A DNA stretch of 13,912 nucleotides from Clostridia bacterium. GTDB lineage: Bacteria > Bacillota > Clostridia > Oscillospirales > Butyricicoccaceae. This document shows, piece by piece, positions 1 to 6,532 of the stretch. The first letter of the stretch is position 1; each line of letters begins with the position of its first letter. The translations under genes were made by a program, and so were the position numbers. Below the pieces are notes generated by a model. The model made no database searches and was not told the DNA's origin. It worked only from the letters and a program-made list of their open reading frames with translations. The stretch spans positions 1 to 13,912 of the forward strand of contig JAFYOK010000059.1 of the NCBI GenBank assembly GCA_017560175.1, read 5' to 3'.

Positions 1-408
1 AACATCGAGCTGTATCCCGGCCGCGGCGGCCAGCTGTGCCGTTCCGCTGGTACTGCTGCTCAGCTGATGGCTAAGGAAGGCGCTGCCGCTCAGGTCAGAC
101 TGCCCTCCGGCGAAGTCAGATACATCAAGATGGGCTGCAAGGCTACCATCGGTCAGGTCGGCAACCTGGATCACGAGAACGTTCACCTGGGTAAGGCTGG
201 TAGAACCCGCCACCTGGGCATCCGTCCCACAGTCCGCGGTTCCGTCATGAACCCCAATGACCACCCCCACGGTGGTGGTGAGGGTAAGTCCCCCATCGGT
301 CGTCCCGGTCCTGTTACCCCCTGGGGTAAGCCGACACTGGGCTACAAGACACGTAAGCAGAATCACCGCACTGACAAGCAGATTGTCAAGCGCAGAAACG
401 CTAAGTAA
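1..408 (+). CDS. rplB: 50S ribosomal protein L2, 3' part (5' end outside window)
   Basis: L2 is a core large-subunit protein that binds 23S rRNA near the peptidyl transferase centre and helps join the subunits. Frame 1 is open from the first base to the TAA at 406-408, giving the last 135 residues, roughly the C-terminal half of a family member of about 275 residues. Visible L2 signatures are GRGGQLCRSAGTAAQL at the start, LPSGEVRYI, and the highly conserved NDHPHGGGEGKSPIGRPGP, which contains the histidine long implicated in peptidyl transferase function, then the basic tail TRKQNHRTDKQIVKRRNAK. An internal ATG at 67 is not the start, because homologous sequence continues upstream of it. It is followed 18 bases later by rpsS, the standard order of the S10 segment. 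Identification is certain; only the start is missing. Confidence 0.98.
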   Translation, partial: NIELYPGRGGQLCRSAGTAAQLMAKEGAAAQVRLPSGEVRYIKMGCKATIGQVGNLDHENVHLGKAGRTRHLGIRPTVRGSVMNPNDHPHGGGEGKSPIGRPGPVTPWGKPTLGYKTRKQNHRTDKQIVKRRNAK

Positions 409-426
409 TAGAAAGGAGACACTAAA

Positions 427-696
427 ATGGGCAGAAGCACAAAAAAGGGTCCCTTTGTGGCTCCTGAGCTTTTGAAGAGAGTTATCGCTCTGAACGAAAG
501 CGGCGACAAGAAGGTCCTGAAGACATGGTCGAGAGCATCGACAATTTTCCCCCAGTTCGTTGGTCACACAATTGCTGTCCACGACGGTAGAAAGCATGTT
601 CCTGTTTATGTAACAGAGGATATGGTCGGTCATAAGCTCGGCGAGTTTGCCCCCACACGTACCTACAAGGGTCATGCGGGCAACAAGAATAAGTAA
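427..696 (+). CDS. rpsS: 30S ribosomal protein S19
   Basis: S19 sits in the head of the small subunit, pairs with S13, and contacts the A-site region and the inter-subunit bridges. The 89-residue product has normal family length. It carries RSTKKGPFVAPELLKR near the N-terminus, the central GHTIAVHDGRKHVPVYV, and GHKLGEFAPTRTYKGH near the end, all hallmarks of S19. The ATG at 427 is preceded by AAAGGAG at a suitable distance in the 18-base gap after rplB. It lies between rplB and rplV as in nearly all bacterial S10 operons. Nothing unusual is seen. Confidence 0.98.
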   Translation: MGRSTKKGPFVAPELLKRVIALNESGDKKVLKTWSRASTIFPQFVGHTIAVHDGRKHVPVYVTEDMVGHKLGEFAPTRTYKGHAGNKNK

Positions 697-711
697 TCGG
701 AGGAAAATGAG

Positions 712-1047
712 ATGGAAGCAAGAGCATATTTGAAGCATGTGCGCATCTCTCCCCGCAAGGTCCAGATCGCTTGCGATCTGATCCGCGGTAAGGATGTCGC
801 TGCAGCAGCTGCCATTCTGATGAATACTCCTAAGGCAGCAAGCGAGCATCTGCTGAAGCTCCTGAAGAGCGCAGCTGCTAACGCTGAAAACAACCACGAG
901 ATGGATCCCGCTAAGCTGTACGTTTCCGAAGTATTCGTCTGCGGCGGCCCCATCCTGAAGAGAGTTATGCCCAGAGCTCAGGGCAGAGCCTTCAGAATCA
1001 ACAAGAGAACATCGCACATCACCCTGGTTCTCAAGGAAAGAGCATAA
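712..1047 (+). CDS. rplV: 50S ribosomal protein L22
   Basis: L22 binds all 23S rRNA domains, and its long beta-hairpin lines the nascent peptide exit tunnel, where changes can affect macrolide sensitivity. The 111-residue product has the conserved N-terminal ISPRKVQIACDLIRGK and the C-terminal tunnel-loop signature RAQGRAFRINKRTSHI. Length is typical (about 110). The start at 712 is preceded by TCGGAGG at 697-703. Another ATG at 707 lies in a different frame and is not used. The gene follows rpsS by 15 bases and precedes rpsC by 19 bases, the expected order. No deletion or insertion is apparent in the hairpin loop region. Confidence 0.98.
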   Translation: MEARAYLKHVRISPRKVQIACDLIRGKDVAAAAAILMNTPKAASEHLLKLLKSAAANAENNHEMDPAKLYVSEVFVCGGPILKRVMPRAQGRAFRINKRTSHITLVLKERA

Positions 1048-1066
1048 GGTCAAGGAGGTAAGTTAA

Positions 1067-1894
1067 ATGGGCCAGAAAGTAAATCCCCACGGTCTGCGTG
1101 TGGGCGTTATCAAAGGATGGGATTCCCGCTGGTTTGCCAAAGACGAACTCGTTGGTGACCTTGTTGTTGAGGATTACAACATCCGTAAGCATCTGAAGAA
1201 GCAGCTGTACGCAGCTGGCGTTCCCCAGATCGAAATCGAGCGTACAAACGCTAACGTTCGTATCATCATTCACTGCGCTAAGCCCGGCATGATCGTCGGT
1301 AAGGGCGGTGCTGACATCCAGAAGCTGGAGCAGGATCTGACAAACATGATCAACAAGCCCGTCAAGGTTTCCATCGTTGAAGTCAGAAACCCCGACCTGA
1401 ACGCTCAGCTGGTTGCTGAGAACATCGCTTCCCAGCTGGAGAGAAGAATCAGCTTCCGCCGCGCTATGAAGCAGTCCATCGCTCGCGCTATGCGCCTGGG
1501 CGCTAAGGGCATCAAGGTCACAGCTTCCGGCCGTCTGGCTGGCGCTGAGATCGCTCGCGTTGAACACTATCACGAGGGTACAATTCCTCTGCAGACTCTG
1601 CGTGCTGACATCGAGTACGGCTTCGCTGAGGCTGATACAACCTACGGTAAGATCGGCGTTAAGGTTTGGCTGTACAAGGGCGAAGTCCTGACAGGTGGCC
1701 CCCGCCAGTCCAGCGTAGAGGCTCCCCGCCGCGACCGCAGAGAGCGCCGCGACGGTGACCGCAGAAACAACAACAGAAACGGCGACCGTCGTCAGGGCGG
1801 CAACCGTAACCAGGGCGACCGCAAGCCCCAGGGCAACAGACCCTTCCGCGGCGGTAATCGTCCCGCACCCAAGCAGGAAGGAGGCGCTCAGTAA
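1067..1894 (+). CDS. rpsC: 30S ribosomal protein S3 with a long Arg/Asn-rich C-terminal tail
   Basis: S3 lies in the head of the small subunit at the mRNA entry channel and has helicase-associated roles. The conserved body covers residues 1-215: N-terminal GQKVNPHGLRVGVIKGWDS, a type II KH domain with the GKGG loop at residues 78-81, and the C-terminal domain with SGRLAGAEIAR and GKIGVKVWLYKGE. Residues about 219-275 form a low-complexity tail rich in Arg, Asn, Gly, Asp and Gln with repeated GDRR/GDRK and NR units, giving 275 residues against about 210-235 for many S3 proteins. The tail is in frame, uses the same codon style, and probably is disordered and RNA-binding (inference). The start at 1067 has AAGGAGG upstream. 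The stop overlaps the rplP start by one base (TAATG), so the two are probably translationally coupled. Confidence 0.97.
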   Translation: MGQKVNPHGLRVGVIKGWDSRWFAKDELVGDLVVEDYNIRKHLKKQLYAAGVPQIEIERTNANVRIIIHCAKPGMIVGKGGADIQKLEQDLTNMINKPVKVSIVEVRNPDLNAQLVAENIASQLERRISFRRAMKQSIARAMRLGAKGIKVTASGRLAGAEIARVEHYHEGTIPLQTLRADIEYGFAEADTTYGKIGVKVWLYKGEVLTGGPRQSSVEAPRRDRRERRDGDRRNNNRNGDRRQGGNRNQGDRKPQGNRPFRGGNRPAPKQEGGAQ

Positions 1895-2331
1895 TGCTGC
1901 TGCCCAAGAGAGTTAAGTATAGAAGAGTACAGAGAGGCCGCATGACCGGTAAGGCTATGCGTGGCAACTTCGTCTCCAACGGTGAGTTTGGCCTGCAGGC
2001 AACTGAGCCCGCATGGGTCACCTCCAACCAGATCGAGGCCGCTCGTATCGCCATGACACGTTACATCAAGCGTGGCGGTCAGGTTTGGATCAAGATTTTC
2101 CCCGACAAGCCCGTAACAAAGAAGCCCGCTGAGACCCGCATGGGTTCCGGTAAGGGTTCTCCCGAGTACTGGGTTGCAGTCGTTAAGCCCGGCCGTGTCA
2201 TGTTTGAGATCGCCGGTGTTCCCGAAGAAACAGCAAGAGAGGCTATGCGTCTGGCAAGTCACAAGCTCCCCCTCAAGACAAAGTTCATTGTCAGAGAGGA
2301 CAGCGTAAAGGAAACAGGTGGTGAAGTATGA
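1894..2331 (+). CDS. rplP: 50S ribosomal protein L16
   Basis: L16 helps shape the A-site tRNA elbow contact and the GTPase-associated region of the large subunit. The 145-residue product begins MLLPKRVKYRR and has RRVQRGRMTGKAMRGN and the conserved MGSGKGSPEYWVAVVKPG, followed by the C-terminal ASHKLPLKTKF. Length is typical. The ATG shares its first base with the rpsC stop codon, and an AAGGAGG at 1878-1884 inside the end of rpsC is the ribosome binding site. It then overlaps rpmC by four bases (ATGA). These overlaps imply coupled synthesis of S3, L16 and L29. Confidence 0.98.
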   Translation: MLLPKRVKYRRVQRGRMTGKAMRGNFVSNGEFGLQATEPAWVTSNQIEAARIAMTRYIKRGGQVWIKIFPDKPVTKKPAETRMGSGKGSPEYWVAVVKPGRVMFEIAGVPEETAREAMRLASHKLPLKTKFIVREDSVKETGGEV

Positions 2332-2531
2332 TGAAGGTAAAAGAGGTACGCGAGCTCTCCACAGAGCAGCTGAATCAGAAGCTGGTCGAGCTGAAGAAGG
2401 ATCTCTTCAACCTGAGACTTCAGCACGCTATCAACCAGCTTGAGAATCCGCTGAAGATCAGCGAGGTCAAGACTGACATCGCCAGAGTCAAGACAGTTCT
2501 GCGTGAGCGCGAGCTCGCAGGCAAGTCTTAA
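2328..2531 (+). CDS. rpmC: 50S ribosomal protein L29
   Basis: L29 is a small two-helix protein near the peptide exit site, beside L23, where it helps form the docking site for trigger factor and SRP. The product is 66-67 residues, the usual size, with the diagnostic LFNLRLQHAINQLENP and a basic C-terminal end (TVLRERE). Two ATG codons stand in tandem at 2328 and 2331. The first overlaps the rplP stop by four bases, and the second would give the common N-terminus MKVKE. The Shine-Dalgarno-like AGGTGG at 2316-2321 suits either, so the start is uncertain by one codon. The gene is followed after 21 bases by rpsQ. Confidence 0.97.
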   Translation: MMKVKEVRELSTEQLNQKLVELKKDLFNLRLQHAINQLENPLKISEVKTDIARVKTVLRERELAGKS

Positions 2532-2552
2532 GCGGCAAGGAGGTTTATAACA

Positions 2553-2810
2553 ATGAACGAAAGAGCTTTCCGCAAGACAAGAGTTGGTATTGTCGTTTCC
2601 GACAAGATGGATAAGACAATTGTTGTTGCGATCGAAGACAGAGTACAGCATCCCCTTTACAAGAAAACTGTAAAGTCGACATACAAGCTGAAGGCACACG
2701 ACGAGAACAACGAGTGCGGCATCGGCGACAGAGTCAGAGTCATGGAGACTCGCCCCCTGTCCAAGGATAAGAGATGGCGCCTGGTTGAGATCATCGAAAA
2801 GGCTAAATAA
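2553..2810 (+). CDS. rpsQ: 30S ribosomal protein S17
   Basis: S17 is a primary 16S rRNA-binding protein with an OB fold that helps assemble the 5' domain of the small subunit. The 85-residue product contains RVGIVVSDKMDKTIVVAIE at the N-terminus, HPLYKKTVKSTYKLKAHDE in the middle and METRPLSKDKRWRLVEI near the end, all characteristic of S17. Length is normal. The ATG at 2553 has AAGGAGG about nine bases upstream. The gene closes the classical S10 segment and is followed 12 bases later by rplN, the usual first gene of the spc segment, with no terminator or clear promoter between them. S10 and spc are therefore probably co-transcribed here. Confidence 0.98.
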   Translation: MNERAFRKTRVGIVVSDKMDKTIVVAIEDRVQHPLYKKTVKSTYKLKAHDENNECGIGDRVRVMETRPLSKDKRWRLVEIIEKAK

Positions 2811-2822
2811 GGAGGGTTTACC

Positions 2823-3191
2823 GTGGTACAGCAGGAATCTTATCTTCGCGTAGCCGATAACACTGGCGCGAAGGAACTGAAGTGCATCCGCGTTCTCGGT
2901 GGATCCACTCGCAGATATGGTAACATTGGCGACGTCATCGTTGCCTCTGTCAGAAAGGCCGCTCCCGGCGGTCAGGTTAAGAAGGGCGATGTTGTTAAGG
3001 CAGTTATCGTCCGCACACGCAAGGGTCTGAGAAGAGCTGACGGTTCTTACGTCCGTTTCGACGAGAACGCAGCTGTTATCATCAAGGACGACAAGAGCCC
3101 CCGCGGCACTCGTATCTTTGGACCCGTCGCTCGTGAGCTGCGTGAGAAGGATTACATGAGAATCCTCTCCCTGGCTCCCGAAGTACTGTAA
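2823..3191 (+). CDS. rplN: 50S ribosomal protein L14 (GTG start)
   Basis: L14 is a highly conserved large-subunit protein at the subunit interface, contacting 16S helix 14 and the silencing factor RsfS. The 122-residue product is the standard length. It opens with VQQESYLRVADNTGAKEL and has KKGDVVKAVIVRTRKGLRR in the middle and the closing RELREKDYMRILSLAPEVL. The start is GTG at 2823, preceded by AAGGAGGG. No ATG is nearby, and the N-terminus aligns exactly with the family, so GTG is well supported. It is the only ribosomal gene in the window with a non-ATG start. Confidence 0.98.
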   Translation: MVQQESYLRVADNTGAKELKCIRVLGGSTRRYGNIGDVIVASVRKAAPGGQVKKGDVVKAVIVRTRKGLRRADGSYVRFDENAAVIIKDDKSPRGTRIFGPVARELREKDYMRILSLAPEVL

Positions 3192-3206
3192 GGAGGTAGC
3201 GCTATT

Positions 3207-3521
3207 ATGAATACACTTCATGTTAAGTCTGGCGATACCGTCGTCGTTCTGTCCGGTAAGGACAAGGGCAAGCAGGGCAAGGTTCTGTCTGTTTCCCCCA
3301 AGAACGGTACAGTCGTCGTCGAAGGTATCAACATCGCACAGAAGCACACCAAGCCCCGCAGACAGGGCGAAGAGGGCGGCATCGTTGCTATGCCCATCGC
3401 AATGCGTGCCTGCAAGGTCATGAGAGTTTGCCCCAAGTGCCAGAAGCCCACTCGTCCTGCTCACAAGGTAGGTGCAAACGGTAAGGTTACCGTCTGCAAG
3501 AAGTGCGGCGCAGAGATCTAA
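3207..3521 (+). CDS. rplX: 50S ribosomal protein L24, zinc-ribbon form
   Basis: L24 initiates large-subunit assembly and later lies at the peptide exit. The 104-residue product has an N-terminal KOW motif (SGDTVVVLSGKDKGKQGKVL, residues 8-27) and EGINIAQKHTKPRRQGEEGG. It ends in a zinc ribbon with cysteines 75, 78, 97 and 100 (CPKC and CKKC). Both L24 types, with and without cysteines, are known in bacteria, and this is the metal-binding one. The ATG at 3207 is preceded by AAGGAGG. The gene is 15 bases after rplN and 23 before rplE, the normal spc order. Confidence 0.98.
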   Translation: MNTLHVKSGDTVVVLSGKDKGKQGKVLSVSPKNGTVVVEGINIAQKHTKPRRQGEEGGIVAMPIAMRACKVMRVCPKCQKPTRPAHKVGANGKVTVCKKCGAEI

Positions 3522-3544
3522 GAAGGGGTAGGAGGTAATTAACA

Positions 3545-4096
3545 ATGGAAAACTACACACCCCGTCTTAAGGAAAAGTACATCAAGGAAGTCGCTCCTGC
3601 CATGATGAAGAAGTTTGGCTACAAGAGCGTCATGCAGATCCCCAAGCTGGACAAGATCACTCTGAACGTCGGCTGCGGTGAAGCAAGAGACAACTCCAAG
3701 GTTCTGGACGCTGTCTGCAACGACCTGGGTATCATCACAGGCCAGAAGGCAATCGTCACAAGATCCCGCAAGTCCATCGCTAACTTCAAGCTCCGTGAGG
3801 ATATGCCCATCGGTGCTAAGGTTACACTGCGTCAGGACAGAATGTGGGAGTTCCTGGATCGCTTCTTCAACATTGCTCTGCCCCGCGTCCGTGACTTCCG
3901 CGGCATTCAGAACGGCGGCTTTGACGGCCGTGGCAACTTCGCCATGGGCATCAAGGAACAGCTGATCTTCCCTGAGATCGAGTACGATAAGATCGACAAG
4001 ATCCGTGGTATGGATATCATCTTCACCACAACAGCAAAGACCGACGAAGAAGCCAGAGAGCTCCTCGAGCTGCTGGGCGCTCCGTTCGCAAAGTAA
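3545..4096 (+). CDS. rplE: 50S ribosomal protein L5
   Basis: L5 binds 5S rRNA with L18 and contacts the P-site tRNA and S13 across the subunit interface. The 183-residue product is slightly longer than the common 179-180. It shows KLDKITLNVGCGEA, TRSRKSIANFKLREDMPIG and FNIALPRVRDFRGI, and ends with FTTTAKTDEEARELLELLG, all typical. The ATG at 3545 has AGGAGG upstream in the 23-base gap. In E. coli the start of the L5 message is where S8 represses the spc operon. I could not recognise that fold here by eye, but a different structured region lies further on, before rpsH. Confidence 0.98.
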   Translation: MENYTPRLKEKYIKEVAPAMMKKFGYKSVMQIPKLDKITLNVGCGEARDNSKVLDAVCNDLGIITGQKAIVTRSRKSIANFKLREDMPIGAKVTLRQDRMWEFLDRFFNIALPRVRDFRGIQNGGFDGRGNFAMGIKEQLIFPEIEYDKIDKIRGMDIIFTTTAKTDEEARELLELLGAPFAK

Positions 4097-4114
4097 TAGG
4101 GAGGAGCAAGTACA

Positions 4115-4300
4115 ATGGCAAAGAAGGCTATGATTCTGAAGCAGCAGAAGGGCAGCAAGTTTGAAGTTCGTAACTACAACCGCTGCAAGATCTGCGGCAG
4201 ACCCCATGCTTATCTGAGAGATTTCGGCATCTGCCGTATCTGCTTCAGAGAGCTGGCTTACAAGGGTCAGATCCCCGGCGTTAAGAAGGCTTCCTGGTAA
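4115..4300 (+). CDS. rpsN: 30S ribosomal protein S14, type Z (zinc-binding)
   Basis: S14 completes the head of the small subunit. The 61-residue product is the short zinc form typical of many Gram-positive bacteria, rather than the roughly 100-residue form of proteobacteria. The ligands are cysteines 24, 27, 40 and 43 in YNRCKICGRP and GICRICFREL, and the protein ends GQIPGVKKASW as expected. The ATG at 4115 is preceded by GGGAGGAG. After its stop there is an unusually long 170-base gap before rpsH, by far the longest spacing between the ribosomal protein genes of the window. Confidence 0.98.
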   Translation: MAKKAMILKQQKGSKFEVRNYNRCKICGRPHAYLRDFGICRICFRELAYKGQIPGVKKASW

Positions 4301-4470
4301 GCTTTCCAAAAAGTTGATTGGACGCTTCGGCGTCTGGAATAGTGGAGGGGGCCGCCCCTCGGAAAAGGAGGCATGCTGCCAATCTTCGTGACCGGCAGCA
4401 TCCCGATCCTTTATCAAATCACGAGGGGCAAACCACGCTGCCCTCTAACTTCTATAGGAGGATAAAAGAA
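4301..4470 (+). other. Structured intercistronic region between rpsN and rpsH with competing hairpins
   Basis: Four inverted repeats stand in a row: GACGC/GCGTC closing a TTCG loop (4321-4334), GAGGGG/CCCCTC (4345-4360), a perfect 8-base stem ATGCTGCC/GGCAGCAT (4373-4380 with 4394-4401), and GGGCA/TGCCC with an outer GAG/CTC after one bulge (4423-4445). GAGGGG also occurs at 4423-4428 and GCTGCC also at 4437-4442. The arms at 4355-4360 and 4394-4399 can therefore each pair with a second partner, giving mutually exclusive folds. No T-tract follows any stem. The rpsH ribosome binding site AGGAGG lies just downstream at 4456-4461. It could be an autogenous regulatory site, an RNA processing site or a degenerate intergenic repeat; the sequence alone does not decide. 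Confidence 0.6.
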
Positions 4471-4869
4471 ATGCACATCACAGATCCCATTGCTGATATG
4501 CTCACCCGTATCAGAAACGCTGGCGCTGCTCGCCACGCTACTGTTGATGTTCCTGCTTCTGGTATGAAGAAGGCTATCGCCCAGATCCTGCTGGATGAGG
4601 GTTACATCAAGGCTTTCGAAGTTACCAACGAAGGCGTTCAGGGTAACATCAAGATCACACTGAAGTACACAAACAACAAGGAAAAGGCAATTTCCGGCCT
4701 GAGAAGAGTCAGCAAGCCCGGCCTGCGCGTTTACGCCGGTGCCGACGAGCTGCCCAAGGTCCTGAGAGGTCTGGGTATCGCCATCATTTCCACAAGCAAG
4801 GGCATCATGACCGACAAGAAGGCTCGCGAGCTGAACGTCGGCGGCGAAGTCCTGGCTTTCATCTGGTAA
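4471..4869 (+). CDS. rpsH: 30S ribosomal protein S8
   Basis: S8 is a primary binder of the central domain of 16S rRNA, and in E. coli it is the repressor of the spc operon. The 132-residue product starts MHITDPIADMLTRIRNA and has the conserved C-terminal GIMTDKKARELNVGGEVL, with normal length. The frame stays open upstream to 4318, but the family N-terminus is MxITDPIADML and an AGGAGG sits nine bases before the ATG at 4471, so 4471 is the start. The upstream in-frame stretch uses TTA, TCA and other codons avoided in the neighbours and overlaps strong hairpins, so it is untranslated. The structured gap before the gene makes post-transcriptional control of S8 plausible (inference). Confidence 0.98.
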   Translation: MHITDPIADMLTRIRNAGAARHATVDVPASGMKKAIAQILLDEGYIKAFEVTNEGVQGNIKITLKYTNNKEKAISGLRRVSKPGLRVYAGADELPKVLRGLGIAIISTSKGIMTDKKARELNVGGEVLAFIW

Positions 4870-4885
4870 GAGGAGGTAAACGAAA

Positions 4886-5431
4886 ATGTCTCGTATTGGC
4901 AGAATGCCTATTGCCATCCCCGCCGGTGTTACAGTGGAAATCAATGGCAACGTCGTAACAGTCAAGGGCTCCAAGGGCGAGCTCACAAAGGCTATGCATC
5001 CTGATATGCACATCGAGGTCAACGGTAACGAAGTCATCGTTACACGTCCCTCCGAGAACAAGCTGCACAAGTCCCTGCACGGTCTGACACGCACACTGGT
5101 CAACAACATGATCGTTGGTGTCAACGAGGGTTACAAGAAGGAACTGGACGTCATCGGCGTCGGTTACCGTGTAGCTATGGAGAATGGTAAGCTGGTCATG
5201 AACCTGGGCTTCTCGCATCAGGTTATCGTTGAGGCTGTTGAAGGCATCAAGATCGAAGCTCCCACTCCCAACAAGATCATCATCAGCGGCCTCGACAAGC
5301 AGCTTGTCGGTCAGTTCGCAGCTGATGTCCGTAAGAAGAGACCCCCCGAACCCTACAAGGGCAAGGGTATCAGATATACCGGTGAAGTTGTCCGCCGCAA
5401 GGAAGGCAAGACCGGCGGTAAGAAGAAGTAA
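4886..5431 (+). CDS. rplF: 50S ribosomal protein L6
   Basis: L6 binds near the sarcin-ricin loop at the factor-binding site of the large subunit and contains two tandem alpha/beta domains. The 181-residue product is normal in size. It begins SRIGRMPIAIPAGVTVEI, has LHGLTRTLVNNMIVGV in the middle, and ends with PEPYKGKGIRYTGEVVRRK and a lysine-rich tail. The ATG at 4886 is preceded by GAGGAGG in the 16-base gap after rpsH. The order rpsH-rplF-rplR is the standard spc arrangement. Nothing odd is seen. Confidence 0.98.
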   Translation: MSRIGRMPIAIPAGVTVEINGNVVTVKGSKGELTKAMHPDMHIEVNGNEVIVTRPSENKLHKSLHGLTRTLVNNMIVGVNEGYKKELDVIGVGYRVAMENGKLVMNLGFSHQVIVEAVEGIKIEAPTPNKIIISGLDKQLVGQFAADVRKKRPPEPYKGKGIRYTGEVVRRKEGKTGGKKK

Positions 5432-5444
5432 GAGGTGCGCATAA

Positions 5445-5804
5445 ATGGTTAAGAAGTATGATTCTAACGCTCAGAGACTGAAGAGACATAAGAGAGTGCG
5501 CGCTCACATTTCGGGCACCGCTGAGACACCCCGTCTGTGTGTCTTCCGCAGCGCAAAGCACATCTACGCTCAGGTCATTGACGATGTAGCTGGCAAGACT
5601 CTGGTCGCTGCTGCTACAAATGAGAAGGATTTTGGCGTCTACGGTGGTAACATCGAGGCAGCTAAGAAGCTCGGCACAATCGTTGCTGAGAGAGCCCTGA
5701 AGGCTGGTATTGAGAACGTTGTCTTCGACCGCGGTGGTTATCTGTACCACGGCCGTGTCAAGGCACTGGCAGAAGGCGCCCGCGAGGGTGGACTCAAGTT
5801 TTAA
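5445..5804 (+). CDS. rplR: 50S ribosomal protein L18
   Basis: L18 binds 5S rRNA and, with L5, anchors it in the central protuberance. The 119-residue product has the basic N-terminal arm typical of the family, then RVRAHISGTAETPRL, VFRSAKHIYAQVIDD and the closing FDRGGYLYHGRVKALAEGA. Length is typical (about 117-122). The ATG at 5445 has a weaker Shine-Dalgarno than its neighbours (AGAGGTG). It lies 13 bases after rplF and 18 bases before rpsE, in the expected order. Confidence 0.98.
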   Translation: MVKKYDSNAQRLKRHKRVRAHISGTAETPRLCVFRSAKHIYAQVIDDVAGKTLVAAATNEKDFGVYGGNIEAAKKLGTIVAERALKAGIENVVFDRGGYLYHGRVKALAEGAREGGLKF

Positions 5805-5822
5805 TAGAGGAGGAGTTAAGAA

Positions 5823-6323
5823 ATGGCAAAGTTAATTGACGCCTCGGCACTTGAGCTGACCGAGAAGGTCGTTGCCCTGAACCGTGTTTCCAAGACAGTT
5901 AAGGGCGGTCGTATCTACAAGTTTGCTGCTCTGGTCGTCGTCGGCGACGGCAACGGCGTTGTAGGTTTCGGCCTCGGCAAGTCCTCCGAAGTTCCCGACG
6001 CTATCCGCAAGGGTATCGAGGACGCCAAGAAGAACCTGGTTAAGGTTTCTCTCGATGGCAACACAATTCCCCACGAGGTTATCGGTAAGTTTGGCGCAGG
6101 CCGCGTCCTGCTCAAGCCCGCCGCTCCCGGTACCGGTGTTATCGCCGGCGGCGCTGTTCGTGCTGTCGTTGAAGTCGCTGGTATCAAGGATATCCGTACA
6201 AAGTGCCTGCGCTCCAACAACCCCGCAAACGTTGTTGCAGCTACAATGCAGGGCCTTGTATCCCTGAGAGACGCTCAGCAGGTCGCTGCAGTCCGCGGCG
6301 TTGCTGTCGAGAGCCTGAGATAA
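5823..6323 (+). CDS. rpsE: 30S ribosomal protein S5
   Basis: S5 lies at the mRNA entry and decoding side of the small subunit; changes in its homologues affect accuracy and spectinomycin sensitivity. The 166-residue product has an N-terminal double-stranded RNA-binding-like domain with VVALNRVSKTVKGGRIYKF (which contains the loop linked to spectinomycin sensitivity), then GDGNGVVGFGLGKSSEVP, and a C-terminal domain with GAGRVLLKPAAPGTGVIAGG and RSNNPANVVAAT. The ATG at 5823 is preceded by GAGGAGG. Family length is about 165-170, so it is intact. Confidence 0.98.
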   Translation: MAKLIDASALELTEKVVALNRVSKTVKGGRIYKFAALVVVGDGNGVVGFGLGKSSEVPDAIRKGIEDAKKNLVKVSLDGNTIPHEVIGKFGAGRVLLKPAAPGTGVIAGGAVRAVVEVAGIKDIRTKCLRSNNPANVVAATMQGLVSLRDAQQVAAVRGVAVESLR

Positions 6324-6338
6324 GGGAGGGTAAGCGAA

Positions 6339-6518
6339 ATGAACAATATCAAGATTACCCTGGCTAAGAGCCTGAACGGCAGAAACAAGAAGCACATCGC
6401 TACAGCTCATTCCCTGGGCCTGACAAAGATCGGCGATGTTACAGTACAGCCCGACAACGAGCAGACAAAGGGCAAGATCGCTCAGATCACCTACCTGCTC
6501 AAGATCGAGAACAACTAA
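6339..6518 (+). CDS. rpmD: 50S ribosomal protein L30
   Basis: L30 is a small protein of the large subunit, present in many bacteria but not all. Reading from the ATG at 6339 to the TAA at 6516-6518 gives 59 residues starting MNNIKITLAKSLNGRNKKH, with SLGLTKIGDV in the middle and KGKIAQITYLLKIEN at the end. This matches the family pattern KITLVKS...LGL...G.I..V.HL..V. GGGAGGG at 6324-6330 is the ribosome binding site. The position between rpsE and rplO is the canonical location. It falls below common ORF length cut-offs and is easily missed. Confidence 0.96.
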   Translation: MNNIKITLAKSLNGRNKKHIATAHSLGLTKIGDVTVQPDNEQTKGKIAQITYLLKIENN

Positions 6519-6532
6519 GGAGGGTGCTGAAC

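Noticed and set aside
4373..4465. A 30-codon small ORF (ATG at 4373, stop TAA at 4463) ending just before rpsH, possible leader peptide
   Set aside because: The AAGGAGG before it is only one base from the ATG, which is too close. It includes rare codons (CTA, AGG, ATA) and its start lies in an 8-base stem. Not excluded, but not supported.
4318..4470. N-terminal extension of S8 in the same frame, adding 51 codons
   Set aside because: The S8 family starts at MHITDPIADML, a good ribosome binding site precedes 4471, and the extension overlaps strong hairpins and uses avoided codons.
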